Assembly (NCBI GenBank): GCA_025526935.1
Contig: JAHLKD010000143.1
Span: 1 to 64,000 of the forward strand
From: Cladochytrium replicatum
Lineage: Eukaryota > Chytridiomycota > Chytridiomycetes > Cladochytriales > Cladochytriaceae
DNA length: 64,000 bases
Reading direction: 5' to 3'
Shown here in pieces: positions 21,326-32,734 of this stretch. How positions within the stretch are numbered: position 1 is the stretch's first letter; every line of letters begins with the position of its first letter. Under the pieces are notes generated by a model. The model ran no database searches. It saw nothing but the letters and a program-made list of their open reading frames with translations, and had not been told where the DNA came from. The position numbers were made by a program, and so were the translations under genes.

Positions 21326-22799
21326 GGCTGTTGCGCTACGCAGAGCCACGGAGGGTGGAACCACCCAATAGTGATAGTAATATATGTAAATGAGAGTTAC
21401 ATCACACCCAATACCACCAGCACCAAACAAAACAAAACCACTCTCTCCTTCCCTTCGCGATCCAGAATGTCCATGTCCACCACATCATTGATCTATTATT
21501 GCTGTTGCATTGCTATTGCGTTATTGTCCCGTAAAAGTTAATTTTTGAGATCATGCGGCGGTGGTGGTGGTGGTGGACAGAAACCTTATCACCACTGGCG
21601 GGGCGTGGGGGATGCGCTACGCACAGCAATGAAACACCTGATAAGCACGAGCATTGTCACTAGGTGGATTAGCAGTCAGCAATGTCTCCAGGAGACACGT
21701 AGTACGCTGTACATGATCCACCACCTACGACAATCGAGCATTTCAACGAAAGTCAGAGTCAAATTTTGGCGCAGTACTGAACGTTAGTAATGGCGCATCT
21801 CGAGACCCAAAGTGTGCGTGGGTCCGTGTGGTGCGATCCGTTCAGGCTGTCCAACTTGTGCACCAATTATTCCCGGCAAACTCGATGTAAAAAACCTTAA
21901 TCTTCAAGATTCGAATCGAATTGTTTCGCATTTTCGAGTTGGAACCGAAACGGAATTGGAACTCAGAATCAAGAATTTAGAAACAGGAACAGGAATTTCG
22001 ATCAACTGAAACCACCAGGGTGCCTTCAGAATCATAATGTCCACGCAACATAAAGTATTATTACTTGACCATGTTACATAGCACAGTGTCTTTCTTTGCC
22101 AGAATCCCAAACATAGCAGCCGTCAGACCGGCATGAAAGATAACCAACGTGAAACCACCCAAAATTTTCCTTATCGAGGCACAGAGAACGGCAATTTACG
22201 TTCACCGTAGCCGAAGGAAGGGCAGATAATGGTGGCGGACCATCGATCTTGCCCTGGCAATCAGTCTCCAGCTTGGCCCATATAGCATGGTACGTCCAAT
22301 TGATTGGTCCGAACGGCTTTGCACAAAACAAGAACGCCAACAAAAATTACACCATATCATCAGCACCTGTGGCACCTCGACACCACCACAAATCCTAAAC
22401 ACACACACATACACCACCCACACCCCTTAATATCAGGCACGGAGGTATGGAAATCAGATTCACCATCACTGCTACTACAGATGCGGTAGCAGTACTCAGT
22501 ATTCCCTGATACTACGCATCCCTCGCACTCCGAATCGAACCTTATCATTCTCAAATTCTCACTTCCGTATGATATGCGCCATCATCCATCTTTTCCATTT
22601 CCAAATTTTGCCTCCAATTAAATCTTCCAATTCCATTTCTTATCACTGCCTTCGTGGCGCGGTCTCGTCCCCTGTGATCCAACAACATAAATAGCCATCG
22701 GTGTGCCCCTTCCGGATCCAGAGCCTTTGCTGCCTCAATGTATGTTGGTTTGGCTGCGTGTCTACATGTTCTGAGTCTCCGCTTTTCAGCTACCTCCAG
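21326..22799. other. Intergenic region between divergent genes
   Basis: No gene is recognised in this 1.5 kb. It contains GGT-rich (21555-21575) and CA-rich (22390-22425) low-complexity stretches. It would hold the promoters of the 198-residue gene and of the transporter. Confidence 0.5.
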
Positions 22800-24468
22800 A
22801 TGTCGGCCGTCATCAAATCGCTTTTCACGCCTAAGCCGATCGGCGACTGGCTCGACAATGACACCGGCCACGCCCATGGGCACGGCGGTGGCTCGTACAA
22901 GAAGGCTCTTACCTGGGTCGACTTGACCGGTATGGGTATCGGTGCCATTATCGGTGCGGGTATTTTCACCCTCACCGGTAAGGCTGCCAACCAGAACGCC
23001 GGCCCCGCCATCACGATCTCATACATCATTGCCGGTGGTACGTTGAAACGTTGATTTTCGGCCCTTGGCTTTCCGCAATCTCACTGTTTTTTTCACACCA
23101 GTTGTTTGTGTGTTCGCTGCGTTCAACTATGCCGAACTCGCATCCATGATCCCCATTGCCGGTTCCGCTTACACCTACACCTACGCCACCCTCGGTGAAT
23201 TCATCGCGTGGATCATCGGATGGGATTTGATGCTTGAGTACATTGTGGGTGCCGCCTCGGTTGCTGTCGGCTGGGCCGGTTACGTCGAGTACTTCCTTAG
23301 CGAGGCTTCCAGTGGATCCATCAAATTCGACCCCAAGTGGGCCAACGCTCCCGTCGTCTGGGACGAGTCCACACAATCCTTCCAGGTCACTGGCGCGTAC
23401 GTCAACGTTGCTGCCTTCGTCGGTACCATCGCCATGACCGCCGTCTTGGCCTCCGGTGTGAAGCTCTCCTCGTACGTTGTCAACGTCTTCGTAGTCATCA
23501 AGATTATCGTCGTGTTGATGTTCATCTTCGCCGGTATCAAGTTCATCAACCCTGCCAACTACCAGCCCTTCACCCCCTACGGTTTCGAGGGTGTCTTTAA
23601 TGGTGCCATTATTGTGTTCTTCGCCTACATTGGTTTCGACGCCGTCTCTACAACCGCCCAGGAGGCCCGCAACCCCAAGAAGGACCTTCCCATCGGTATC
23701 ATCGCCTCGCTCTTCATCTGCACGGTCCTCTACATCGCCACCTGCCTTGTCCTCACCGGACTTCTCCCATACAACCAGATCCCTCTCCAGGCGTCTGTGT
23801 CCAAGGCTTTCGTGCTTGCCGGTGGCCCCGCATGGTTCGGCGTCGTCTTGGCCCTTGGTGCCCTTGCTGGTCTCACTTCCGTCATGATGGTCACTCTCCT
23901 CGGTCAACCCCGTATCTTCCAGGCCATGGCCAACGACGGTCTCTTCCCCCAGATCTTCGCCAAGATCAACCCCAAGACCGGTACCCCCGTTTTCACCACC
24001 TGGTTCTCCGGAATCATCTGCGCCATCCTCGCTGCAGTTCTCCCCATCGACGTCTTGGCCAACCTGACCTCCGTCGGTACCCTCTTCGGTAAGCCCTAGT
24101 CAAAAAATGAAACCACCCATGGTCTCAAAAAAACAAATCTCATCGTGCGTTTATTTTCCCCAGCCTTCTTCCTCGTCTCCATTGCCATCCCCATTCTCCG
24201 ATGGAGGGAACCTGAGCGTGAGCGTGGTTTCAAGATCCCCGGTGGCTTCATCGGCTCGCTGATCTTCTCCATCATCTCCGCCGGTCTCATCATCGTCCTT
24301 CTCGCCTTCGGAGGCACAGCCGCCACTGTCGTCCGTGTGTTCGTCTGGCTCGCCATCGGTCTCGTCGTTTACTTTATCTACGGTTTCCGTTACTCCAAGC
24401 TCCGCCACCCTGAGAGGTGGGGCGCCGTTACCACGGACGTTGCCGAGGAGTACGCTGAGAAGAAGTAA
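22800..24468 (+). CDS. Cationic amino-acid transporter (APC superfamily, CAT family)
   Basis: Multi-span permease that probably moves cationic amino acids across the plasma or vacuolar membrane. Three exons (22800-23037, 23102-24088, 24164-24468) give 509 residues with intact phase. A hydrophilic N-terminus with a histidine/glycine patch ('GHAHGHGGG') precedes the first membrane segment, which carries the APC signature 'GIGAIIGAGIFTLTG'. Further CAT-type segments include 'YVEYFL', 'AFVGFDAVSTTAQEARNP'-like sequence ('YIGFDAVSTTAQEARNP') and 'DVLANLTSVGTLF'. The coding sequence is strongly C-ending at third positions, more so than its neighbours, which suggests high expression. Substrate specificity cannot be read from the sequence. 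Confidence 0.9.
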
Positions 24469-25596
24469 AAAAAGTGAGAGTGCAATTTCGAACTGTAGAC
24501 TCGTTTTTTTTTTCTGCATGAGAGGGAAGGAGGGTTTTGGATTCGAGTATGGCAGTTTGAGCTTTTGTTGAGCGTACGTTGTTTTCCAATTTTCATTTTC
24601 AAGTTTGCATTTGTGAGCTGCAGCAGAAGCGAAAACTGGCTATGAATCTATGATGCTTGTTACTGTTAAAATAGTTTTTTGTATCACTGTTTGCAAGTCA
24701 CTGTTTGCAAGGAAGGCCAGCGACGCTTTGAGAACAGTTCTTCTGTGTCAAGCTGGATTTAGTGGTATCGTGCATTGTCTGTTTGTAGTCAGTGTTTTGT
24801 TGTTGCAGCGCTCTCGTTGTTATTTCGGCCTTTAGGAATGCCTCATTTGTTGTGCTATTCTTCATTCAGTAACAGTCATTGCATCTGAAGAATATGATTG
24901 CAGATTCAAATCACACCAAACCATTAGCCTACCGCGTAGTCCTGTACAATTCCTCAAAGCACAAATCCTTGATCTCCGCAGTGGCTCTTGCCAGCGTTCC
25001 GGGAATGGATGGAGCGAGATTTAGGTGTCTGCTTTCCCTTTGCTTTTCGGACTCGGTGGTGTCAGCGCGTGGACTCACTTGGAAACAGAAACCGAAATGT
25101 GGCCAGTCGCCCCTATGAGAGCATTATCTCAACGGCGCACAACACGAACGGAAGACTCTGGAACACGTGTTGTGTCGTCGCTACTCGGAAGTGCGGTGAA
25201 CACCATGCCAGCCCCCGCGATGGGCGGGACAGTCGACGCAGCTTGTTGTGGATACCGCGATCAATGACACGATGTACGCGTCCGTTTCGAAGCGCTGCAT
25301 TTCGGCGTGGGCATCCAAAGAGTGCGCGCGATTATTGGGCGTTTTTCGATTCGACTTGGCAGTTGATCGACATGAAATAAATTTGGATCTGGCCTTAAAT
25401 GCCCTGGGGGTGGGGATGTCACCAGAAGATCACGATGAGGGTATGTGGCCCCGCTGCTATGCTATTTGCGAAACGTGTGAAGAAATTTTACCGTGTGGGC
25501 CGTTCATTAGTTGGTGGTGGGATTGGCAGAAGCGCGGGTAATGGACGCCATGATCAAAAAAACTTCTTTCCGTATATTAGAGTCATAGCAGATCAT
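24469..25596. other. Intergenic with a decayed LINE scrap
   Basis: Around 25090-25200 the plus strand reads 'AQHERKTLEHVLCRRYSEV' and then a stop. This resembles the zinc-binding tail of LINE polymerases, typically 'ETLEHVLCECP.YSEVR'. The surrounding frames (24988-25541) are shifted and unassignable. No intact gene is present. Confidence 0.4.
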
Positions 25597-28500
25597 TCAC
25601 TTGTTCTTGAGAGTCTTCTGCTTCTCCGCATGCTCGACGATCTTTTGCTCGACATGCAATCCCTGTCAAAACACAAATTCAAAATTCAGTCTCGACCCCC
25701 AAATTCTCAACAAATATTCTCTTCTCTATACTTTTCGTTTTCGAACGACATCCATGTACTTCTTTGCAACGTTATCCCTGTCAGCCTTCTCACCCAGATC
25801 TTCGAGCTCCTCTTCGGTCGCCGGCACCCAGAACGGATCCTGATCAAGCACTTCATATCTGAAGTTCCAGAAATTTAGCCAATGAATCATCTTTGGCGTA
25901 AACCAACGTCAGATTACCCATGGAAAATGAGTTGTGGGCTAGCAGCACCAGAAGTTCGTTTCCGTAGTTCTGTTCGTAGAGTCAGGAAGCGACTTTTGGG
26001 GGGCATGCTTTAATCTCCAACCTTCAGCGAATCCGAAACTCTCAACCACGGGCAGTAGCGCCTTGATGAAGAAGAACGGTGTCCCATCCTTCAACTCCTC
26101 CGACAGTATCCTTCCTTTCCGTTTCGCCAGAACCGCATAAACCTTTCCAAGCACCTCCGCTAATAAAACCAAAAATTGGACTTTGTTCCGCAGCAATACA
26201 CACAACATTTGTTACATACCGGGTGCCTGAAGATCGCACGAGTACATTGCAAGCATAAGCCTCGGGCTCCACGTCAAGAAAGCCGCCTTGCACACCTCCC
26301 TCATCGTCGAGATGATGTTCCCCGGCAACAAGCCCAGCAGTTTCCGACCCAAGGCGTCGCTCTCTTCAAATGCGTACTCGAACGTGACGCTCTCGACAAA
26401 GAAGCACAGTCCCTGCATCGGCTCGGCGCAAAGCGGACCCGCCTGCGAGGCGAGTTGGAAACCTGTCACGATCGCGGATTCGTAGTCTTTGATGTTGAAC
26501 TCGCGCTTGGACTCATTGACGGACACGGAATCGGGTTGGTCGCCCAACTCTTCGTCCGTGGCTGATTCGGCACCCTTTTGTGTTGAGGTTTGCTTCTTTG
26601 CTTGTGTCGAATGCCATCTGCAAATAGAAGCAAGCTTTGTTCAATATATGCAAAAAATGAATAATATAGCATGTTTTCGTCTAAGTACGTACGGACGGTG
26701 GGAGAAGCCGGGTATCCGATTGACGAGCAAGTTCGCCCCAGTGCGCTTTGGCCCAAAAGACCAGATGCTATAAACGAAAGTTATCGTGCGCCAAGTTAAC
26801 ATCCAAAGATCAAGAACAAAACATTGCGACTAATAACTACTCACCTATCGACAATCGAAGGAATCACCTCGCGATCCGTCCCCTCTTCCGACTCGAGTAT
26901 CGCTCTGATCCTTCCCGTAAGCTCTTCAGCGCTCTTCGCTCTGTTCTCCCGCCCTTCAACGTCGCTCGATACACCGACCTCATCCGTGATCGCTTTGATC
27001 TCCGGCGCGTGCTCGACAAGGAATGCAGTGAGAACCTCGGGGAGCTTGGCTGCCCGCACGCGGAGTGTGCAGAGCTTGTGTGGTGTGCTGAGGAGCGCTG
27101 TTCCAGTCGGCAACGTGGGATCTTTGTCCTTTTCAGGATCACTTTGCGCTGATTGGGTGGGTAGAATCTTGTAAGTACTAAAAAGAATGGTTCAAGTGAT
27201 GGGTGCTGTGCGCTTTACATTCAGGTTTTATCTGGAGCGATGGCGCAGACGAAATCGTCTCGCGGTACGGAACGAGGGGCGCTGAGGGGTGGATATCAAT
27301 CTTTGCAAAGCGCTCGCGGAGATCACGGAGACATCGTTCCAGGTGCAGCTCGCCCGCGGTCATGATGACGTGCTCGCCGGTCTCTTGGCGCATGACTTCC
27401 ACGCTCGGGTCAGCCTGGTTTAGCAATCTCAGTCCTTCGATCAGCTGAGGCATTTGCGCTTAATGCAACCAATTTCAGTCTCAAAAAAAAGTGCCAAAAA
27501 AACCCTTTCTGCCAGAACATACACAAATCCGCTGGCTGCAGCGCGACGCGCACGATGGGCGCCGTCGCCATGACGATCCCGCCGAAGCTCGGGCACACGG
27601 TCGTGGTGCTCAGCGTCCCAGTTTTCAGAATGGTGGTTTCCAAACCCGCGATCCCGAAAATGTTTCCAGCTGGCACCTCTTCGATCTCATGCAACTCACG
27701 GCCCATCATCAAGTACAACGAGTCCACGAGGATCTCGCTTCGGTGCGCATCCGGGTTCTCGGGGTCGTATTTCGGCCCGAGCACATGGATCTTTTGACCT
27801 TTTTTCAACACCCCCGAATAGATTCTCGCGAACCCAATCATCCTCTCCACGTTCTCGTCAACAACCGCTCTCGTTTCCGTCGAAGCGTCGTTGGCCGGCG
27901 CCACCACTGGGGTTGGGGTTGGTGTGGGTTGTTCCCCATCCGCGGCTTGTTGCATCTGCTGCATCCTGAGAACTTCCTTGCGCCGCTCGCGGAGCTCCTC
28001 GGCAGTCAGCTGCGTGCGCTTTTGCGTCGAGACTGTTGTAAGATATTTGACCGGCACGCTGAACATTTTGCTGACGTAGGCGACGGTCGGTGCGTCGGAA
28101 GTTGTGCTGCAGGTGTAGAGGGCGCTCTCTAGGGCCGCGCGTTCGGGATTGGCAGAGGAGGACGGTGTGGACGTCGAGGTGTCGGGATGGACGATTTTGG
28201 GGAGACGTTGGGATTGGGCGGTGAGCGGCGAGGGGAGTTCTTCGACTACACCTAGTGTTTGGATGAAGATGCAAGAGAGAATTGGTTAAGGGGAGCAGAT
28301 GCATACGTTTTCACGATTCGGATGAGCTTTTAAGTTGGATATGAAGCACTGATGAGGATAGTGGTAGCCATTGGCTCAGAAGTTGCTGTGCGAGCAATCG
28401 ACCATCCTTGGATTTCATGTCACGAGGCAGTACTTTCAGGTTCAACACCTTAATAATTTTCTCGAGCTTCTCCCTGTCGCTGAACGAAAGATAGAGTCAG

Positions 28501-29789
28501 ATAATAAAACATCTGTCACCGTTACGTACGGAGTTGGGGCCAGAGCGGCCTCGTACACCGCCCAGATGTTGTCAAGCACGAACTGGACGAAAACCGGTTT
28601 GAGCGCTCGACCCTTCAATGCTTTGTGCCCGATCACACGCTTTGCTTTTGTGTCCAGATAGTAGTCCCCCCACAGCACTTTGCGAAGCATGGACTCTTTC
28701 ATCCCCAGCTTAGTGCTGTAAAGAGCAGCAAATTGGCTGGTTCTAAAGAAAGGACAGAACGTAAAGCTCGATCCAACGAAGGATGAGTTTGATTATAGTT
28801 CCTACCGGAAAGCCCAACCGTCATATGCGCTAGCAAAGATGACATTTCCCAGTTCTGGAGAAAAATAGATGTGCGAATCATCCTCAATTTCCAAGTGCCA
28901 ATCTGCCTGAGACTCATCCGCCGCGTCTTGGAGCTGCACAGACATCAGTGACCTGAACTGTCACACAATGCATTTAAATTTCCTACCTCTCGTTTCTTGG
29001 TGTCCATTTCGATCACGTTCTCCGAGAAGAATGTTCCCATGATAGCATTCACTTGTTCCAAAATCTTGTTGAGGTGAACATAGGCTTCCATGGGAGTGAG
29101 CTTCAGCTCGGTAACCAATCGATCGATCTTGTTCAGGACCAGGATTGGCTTCACAGTGTCGAGCCAAGCTTGGCGGAGAACCGTGTGAGTCTGAGACGCC
29201 ACGATTTTAGCGAAAGGTTCATCTATGGTAGTAGTTGATCGCAATCACCTGAGTGCAAACCCCTTCCACAGCATCCACAAGCACCAGCGCACCATCACAC
29301 AAACGCGAGGCCGTGGAAACCTCTCCGCTAAAGTCGACGTGACCTGGCGAATCGATCAAGTTGATCAAGTATTCATCGCTGGTCGTGGAAACAGCCGCTG
29401 TAACGAAATGGGGATGGTCAGTCCGATGCAGTTGACTAACTCATGGGCACGCACCGTTCTGGTCCAAAGTGTTTCGAATGACTTTAAAGTACAAAGAGAT
29501 ACCGGACGACTTCATGGTGATTCCGCGCTCCTGCTCGTCGTCGCGCGAGTCCAAGTAGCGGACTTTTCCGGACAGCTTTGCGCTGATAATGCCATTTGAC
29601 GAGAGCAGACCGTCGCTGAGAGTAGTTTTTCCTAGTAAATGACGATGCATGGACAGTGTTAGGGTTGTGAACCTGATCGCCATACGAACTACTACAACCG
29701 TGATCGACATGAGCCAGGATGCAGATGTTTCTGATGTTCTGGGTGGTTTTCTGCAGCGCGATCAGCTGCTGTGCGGACACGACGGGCAT
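25597..29789 (-). CDS. EFL1: EFL1/Ria1 GTPase for 60S ribosome maturation
   Basis: EF-2-like GTPase that, with Sdo1/SBDS, evicts Tif6 from cytoplasmic pre-60S particles. Sixteen exons give 1075 residues. The exon starts/ends are 29789-29699, 29631-29455, 29397-29249, 29190-28987, 28933-28806, 28742-28530, 28479-28343, 28254-27523, 27458-27251, 27177-26845, 26767-26693, 26617-26220, 26159-26022, 25969-25918, 25858-25732 and 25662-25597. GTPase motifs are 'AHVDHGKTTL' (split by intron 1), '[11 protein letters not shown]' and 'NKIDR'. Family landmarks include '[14 protein letters not shown]', '[20 protein letters not shown]' and the domain-V end '[20 protein letters not shown]'. An insert before domain II is rich in Q, P and T ('[10 protein letters not shown]'). 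Intron 7 lacks GT-AG and is best read as AT-AC. The junction of exons 9 and 10 uses a weak GTCTGC donor and is the least certain. Confidence 0.93.
28255..28342 (-). other. Probable U12-type AT-AC intron of EFL1
   Basis: The intron begins ATATCC directly after 'GTGCTTC', contains CCCCTTAACC (the U12 branch consensus core is CCTTAAC) and ends CCAAACAC. Splicing joins phase 1 cleanly and gives '[16 protein letters not shown]', the expected family sequence. No GT donor in the right phase lies between the conserved residues and the in-frame stop. The branch-to-acceptor distance is about 31 nt, longer than typical. Confidence 0.65.
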
Positions 29790-29909
29790 CTCTCAATGTA
29801 CGACTGTTCGAATGGCAGAACTTGACCTGATTTCCTTTGCTTTGCTTTGCGTTGGGGGACAGTTTCTACAAGCCACACTCTCTCAAGCCACACCGACCCC
29901 CTCCTTTCA
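29790..29909. promoter_or_regulatory. 120-bp shared promoter of EFL1 and PARG
   Basis: The start codons of two divergent genes are only 120 bp apart, so both promoters must lie here. A C-rich run (ACCCCCTCC) is present. I see no convincing TATA box. Confidence 0.6.
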
Positions 29910-31734
29910 ATGCCAACGGGTTGCCCGCACACGTCTGTGCATGACGAGGTATGAACGTTGTGGAATGTGGAATGTGCGTAGGTATTATTAACCCCTCTCT
30001 CTCTCAGCCAGAATCTACCTTGTTGGATGCTGATTGGCTGGAAAACAATAATGTCACACTGCCATCCTCGGATCGTTCGCGGTGGTTTTCAATCAGAGCT
30101 GCTTTCTCAAACCCAATCCTTTCTATTGCCGACTTTGAGGTACCATGCCGCTTCTGAATTATCAGAAATTCATCTTGCTGATTGCTGAACTCTAGCGCGC
30201 TGTTCTAAGCTACAACCAAGCAAAATATGCTCGAAAGTGGGACTTTTCGGGCCTCTCCCACTTCATCTCCGAACTCGCTGAAGACTCCGCCCACATCTTT
30301 GACTACGTCCTCCCAGGAATTATTCGCCTCGCTCTCTCCTTACCTCAAAAGATCAAGCGTCCCATCCCTCTCCTCCGTCACGCTCGCTCTTCGGCTATCA
30401 CTCTTTCTCAAATGCAGATCGCGTGCCTGCTGGCAAATGCATTCCTTTGTACTTATGATCCACTCAATGATGTTAATCGAGCATCGTCGGAAAAGTTTGG
30501 CGACACCGACGAAAACGGCGAGCCGCTTTACCCGTCGATCACATTCGAGCCACTCTTTGCCGGAAACGGACGGAGTGGGATGTGCGACCCCGTTATGGCC
30601 GCGAAACTCCGTGGAATCTTCCACTATTTCGACACCGTCTTGAAAACAGGTTTTTGATCGGAATGTCATCGGGCGCGACTTTGTTTAATCATTTGACAAC
30701 ATTTTGTTTAGCTAGAACCTATAGGCTTGCTTACTTTTCATCGAGTTTGTCTTGATCCAGACGATTTCCCCGACTGGAGTCACCTTGACATCGAGATTGT
30801 TGGCGTCGACGCCCGGCCGTCTGGCAACATTGAAGATCATGGAACCAATATGATTCAACTTGACTTTGCAAACAAGTTTATCGGTGGTGGGGTTCTCAAC
30901 TACGGCGCCGTGCAGGAAGAGATCCGGTTCATCATCAACACCGAGCTCATCGTCACGCGACTGTTCACCCAATCACTGAGCGACAACGAGTGCTTGCATA
31001 TGATTGGGTCACAGAGGTACTCGGACTACACGGGGTACGGACACACGTTTGAATGGGGTGGACCCCATAACGACTTGATCCCACTGTATGTCGTCCGTGC
31101 TCAAGGAAGATATGCTGAGCATTCTGCTAACAGATCTTCTTCTTAAGTGACGACTATGGTCGACGAAAGACACACATTCTTGCTATCGACGCGCTGTACT
31201 TTTCGTTCCGGATGATCCCTCGCCAGTTTGAATCCATTATGACGGAGCGCGAGCTCCTCAAAGCCTACACCGGCTTCCTCCCATCAGAATTCAGTCCACT
31301 CCCTCAACCCGCCCTCATCGCAACAGGTACCACTCTCGTCCCCCTCACCAACCATCGCATTTTACTGACATTTTGTTTTGTGTCCAGGTAACTGGGGCTG
31401 CGGCGCCTTCAACGGCGATCCGCAACTCAAATCCGTGATCCAGCTCCTCGCAGCCTCAGCCGCGCGGTCCCACCCTCGCTCCGCTGCGCGCTCACCCAGT
31501 CTGGTCTATTTCACGTTCGGCGACGTCGGGCTTGCGTCGGGATTGACGTCGTTCGTTGATATTCTGAGGATGCACAAGATCACCGTCGGGCAGGTCTTTG
31601 CGATCCTGGGACAGCAGTACGCCAAGCACGTGGAGGAGGAAAAGGAGGATCGGATGGGTGTGTTTAGCTTTATATTGAGGAACTTGGTGATTGAGATGGA
31701 GGACGAGACTGAACAGGAGGACAACGGAAAGTGA
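29910..31734 (+). CDS. PARG: Poly(ADP-ribose) glycohydrolase
   Basis: Hydrolyses ribose-ribose bonds of poly(ADP-ribose). Six exons (29910-29948, 30008-30139, 30196-30649, 30725-31085, 31148-31326, 31388-31734) give 503 residues. The PARG signature with consecutive glycines and catalytic glutamates is present ('GGGVLNYGAVQEEIRF', about residues 259-274), preceded by 'VDFANKFIGG'-like sequence ('LDFANKFIGG'). The helical N-terminal region ('FDYVLPGIIRLALSLP') and the macrodomain end ('NWGCGAFNGDPQLK') are also typical. The 13-codon first exon is inferred from a good GTATGA donor and a pyrimidine-rich acceptor. A start inside exon 2 is possible only with loss of a few residues. No targeting signal is evident. 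Confidence 0.93.
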
Positions 31735-31828
31735 CGTTTTGGAGGTTTGCAGATTGTATGCTTGAATGAAAAAGCAGCGTCGATGACCAACGTGCTCAGA
31801 AAATGATTTATAATGTGTCCTCGGGTTT

Positions 31829-31878
31829 CAGCGGAGAACCGGGGTGCCTTGCGCATGCTAAGCGCGCTCTACCATCTG
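31829..31878 (-). pseudogene. tRNA-Ala (AGC) remnant
   Basis: The minus strand reads CAGATGGTAGAGCGCGC, then TTAGCATGCGCAAGG, then CACCCCGGTTC. This is the D arm, anticodon arm (anticodon AGC) and the start of the T arm of tRNA-Ala. The acceptor 5' strand is replaced by LINE 3' sequence and the T loop decays after GGTTC. It cannot fold as a tRNA. Confidence 0.7.
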
Positions 31879-32652
31879 AAATTTAATAAAGGCTTTATTT
31901 ATACTTGCGATCCCAGAGGGGTTGCCAGTGCCTGATGCAGTGGTGAGACACGGAACAGCGAAACAAAATCAAGGGGACGTACGTCATATGGTTCAACAAA
32001 AACAAGGTGACACCCTCGAAAGGGGGAAAAAACACAGTGAAACACCACCGAGGCGACGTGGGACTTGACGTCGGGGCGAGCGGTGGAGGAGGAATCAGTC
32101 CTCTGGGTTGTGCTCGAGATGCAGAAGGGCCACTGCATCGATGTGGTCGGCGATCAGCCGCCACAACGGATGGGCAGTTGCATTGATCACGGTGCAACGT
32201 GCCCGCCAGGCCCAGATCGCGGCTTTCGTAGGGAGACCTCCTGGGCGACGCGGCAGTTGCGGGGACGGCAGATGTCGAGCGCGGCGTCGATGGGATTAGT
32301 CCACGGGGCCACGGCAGCAGTGGCGACTTCGGGCACTTCGGTTGCCAGGGCGGCCGCACCGGAACAGTTGCCGATGTGTGTGCGGTCGTGCATTCGGCTC
32401 ATTGCACACTGGGCACGGTCGCGGTTGGCCTGGGAGCACTCCAAGACGCCAGAGGATGAGCCGGCGGCGCTGCTTAAGAGACACGATCGGTGTGCGGGCG
32501 TGGAGGAGCGGTGTTCCACGGGGGTTCGGTGTGATCAACTGAGCAAGGATGCCGCGCGTGGTCTGGAGGTGCTTGAGGTGCTCATCGCCAGAAAAGCCTT
32601 CCACTCGCCACATAATTATCAATTCGACTTGTTTCCGGTCAGCGTCGCTCAT
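31879..32652 (-). pseudogene. LINE 3' end (degenerate ORF tail plus 3' UTR)
   Basis: On the minus strand the frame reads 'RLILWRLGVLPGQPRPCPVC', then after frameshifts 'NPIDAALDICRPRNC', then 'AAIWAWRARCTVINATAHPL' and 'ALLHLEHNPED' before a stop at about 32099. Such a tail (a 'RW..GWLP....PC' knuckle, a 'HPIDAALN' block and a final helical block) closes the polymerase ORF of LINEs in early-diverging fungi. About 210 bp of 3' UTR follow, ending with AATAAAGCC and a TTTATTAAAT stretch against the tRNA-Ala remnant. Several frameshifts make it dead. Confidence 0.6.
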
Positions 32653-32734
32653 TTCGTGTACTAGAAATATAAAAATCCGTTTTCCAGTCCAGACTGCGAA
32701 TGAACCTTAAATCCATTATTGCCAAACAAGGGAT

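Noticed and set aside
23026-23907. 293-codon frame antisense to the amino-acid transporter
   Set aside because: It is an acidic, glycine-rich shadow produced by strongly C-ending codons on the sense strand. It resembles no family and spans the sense-strand intron.
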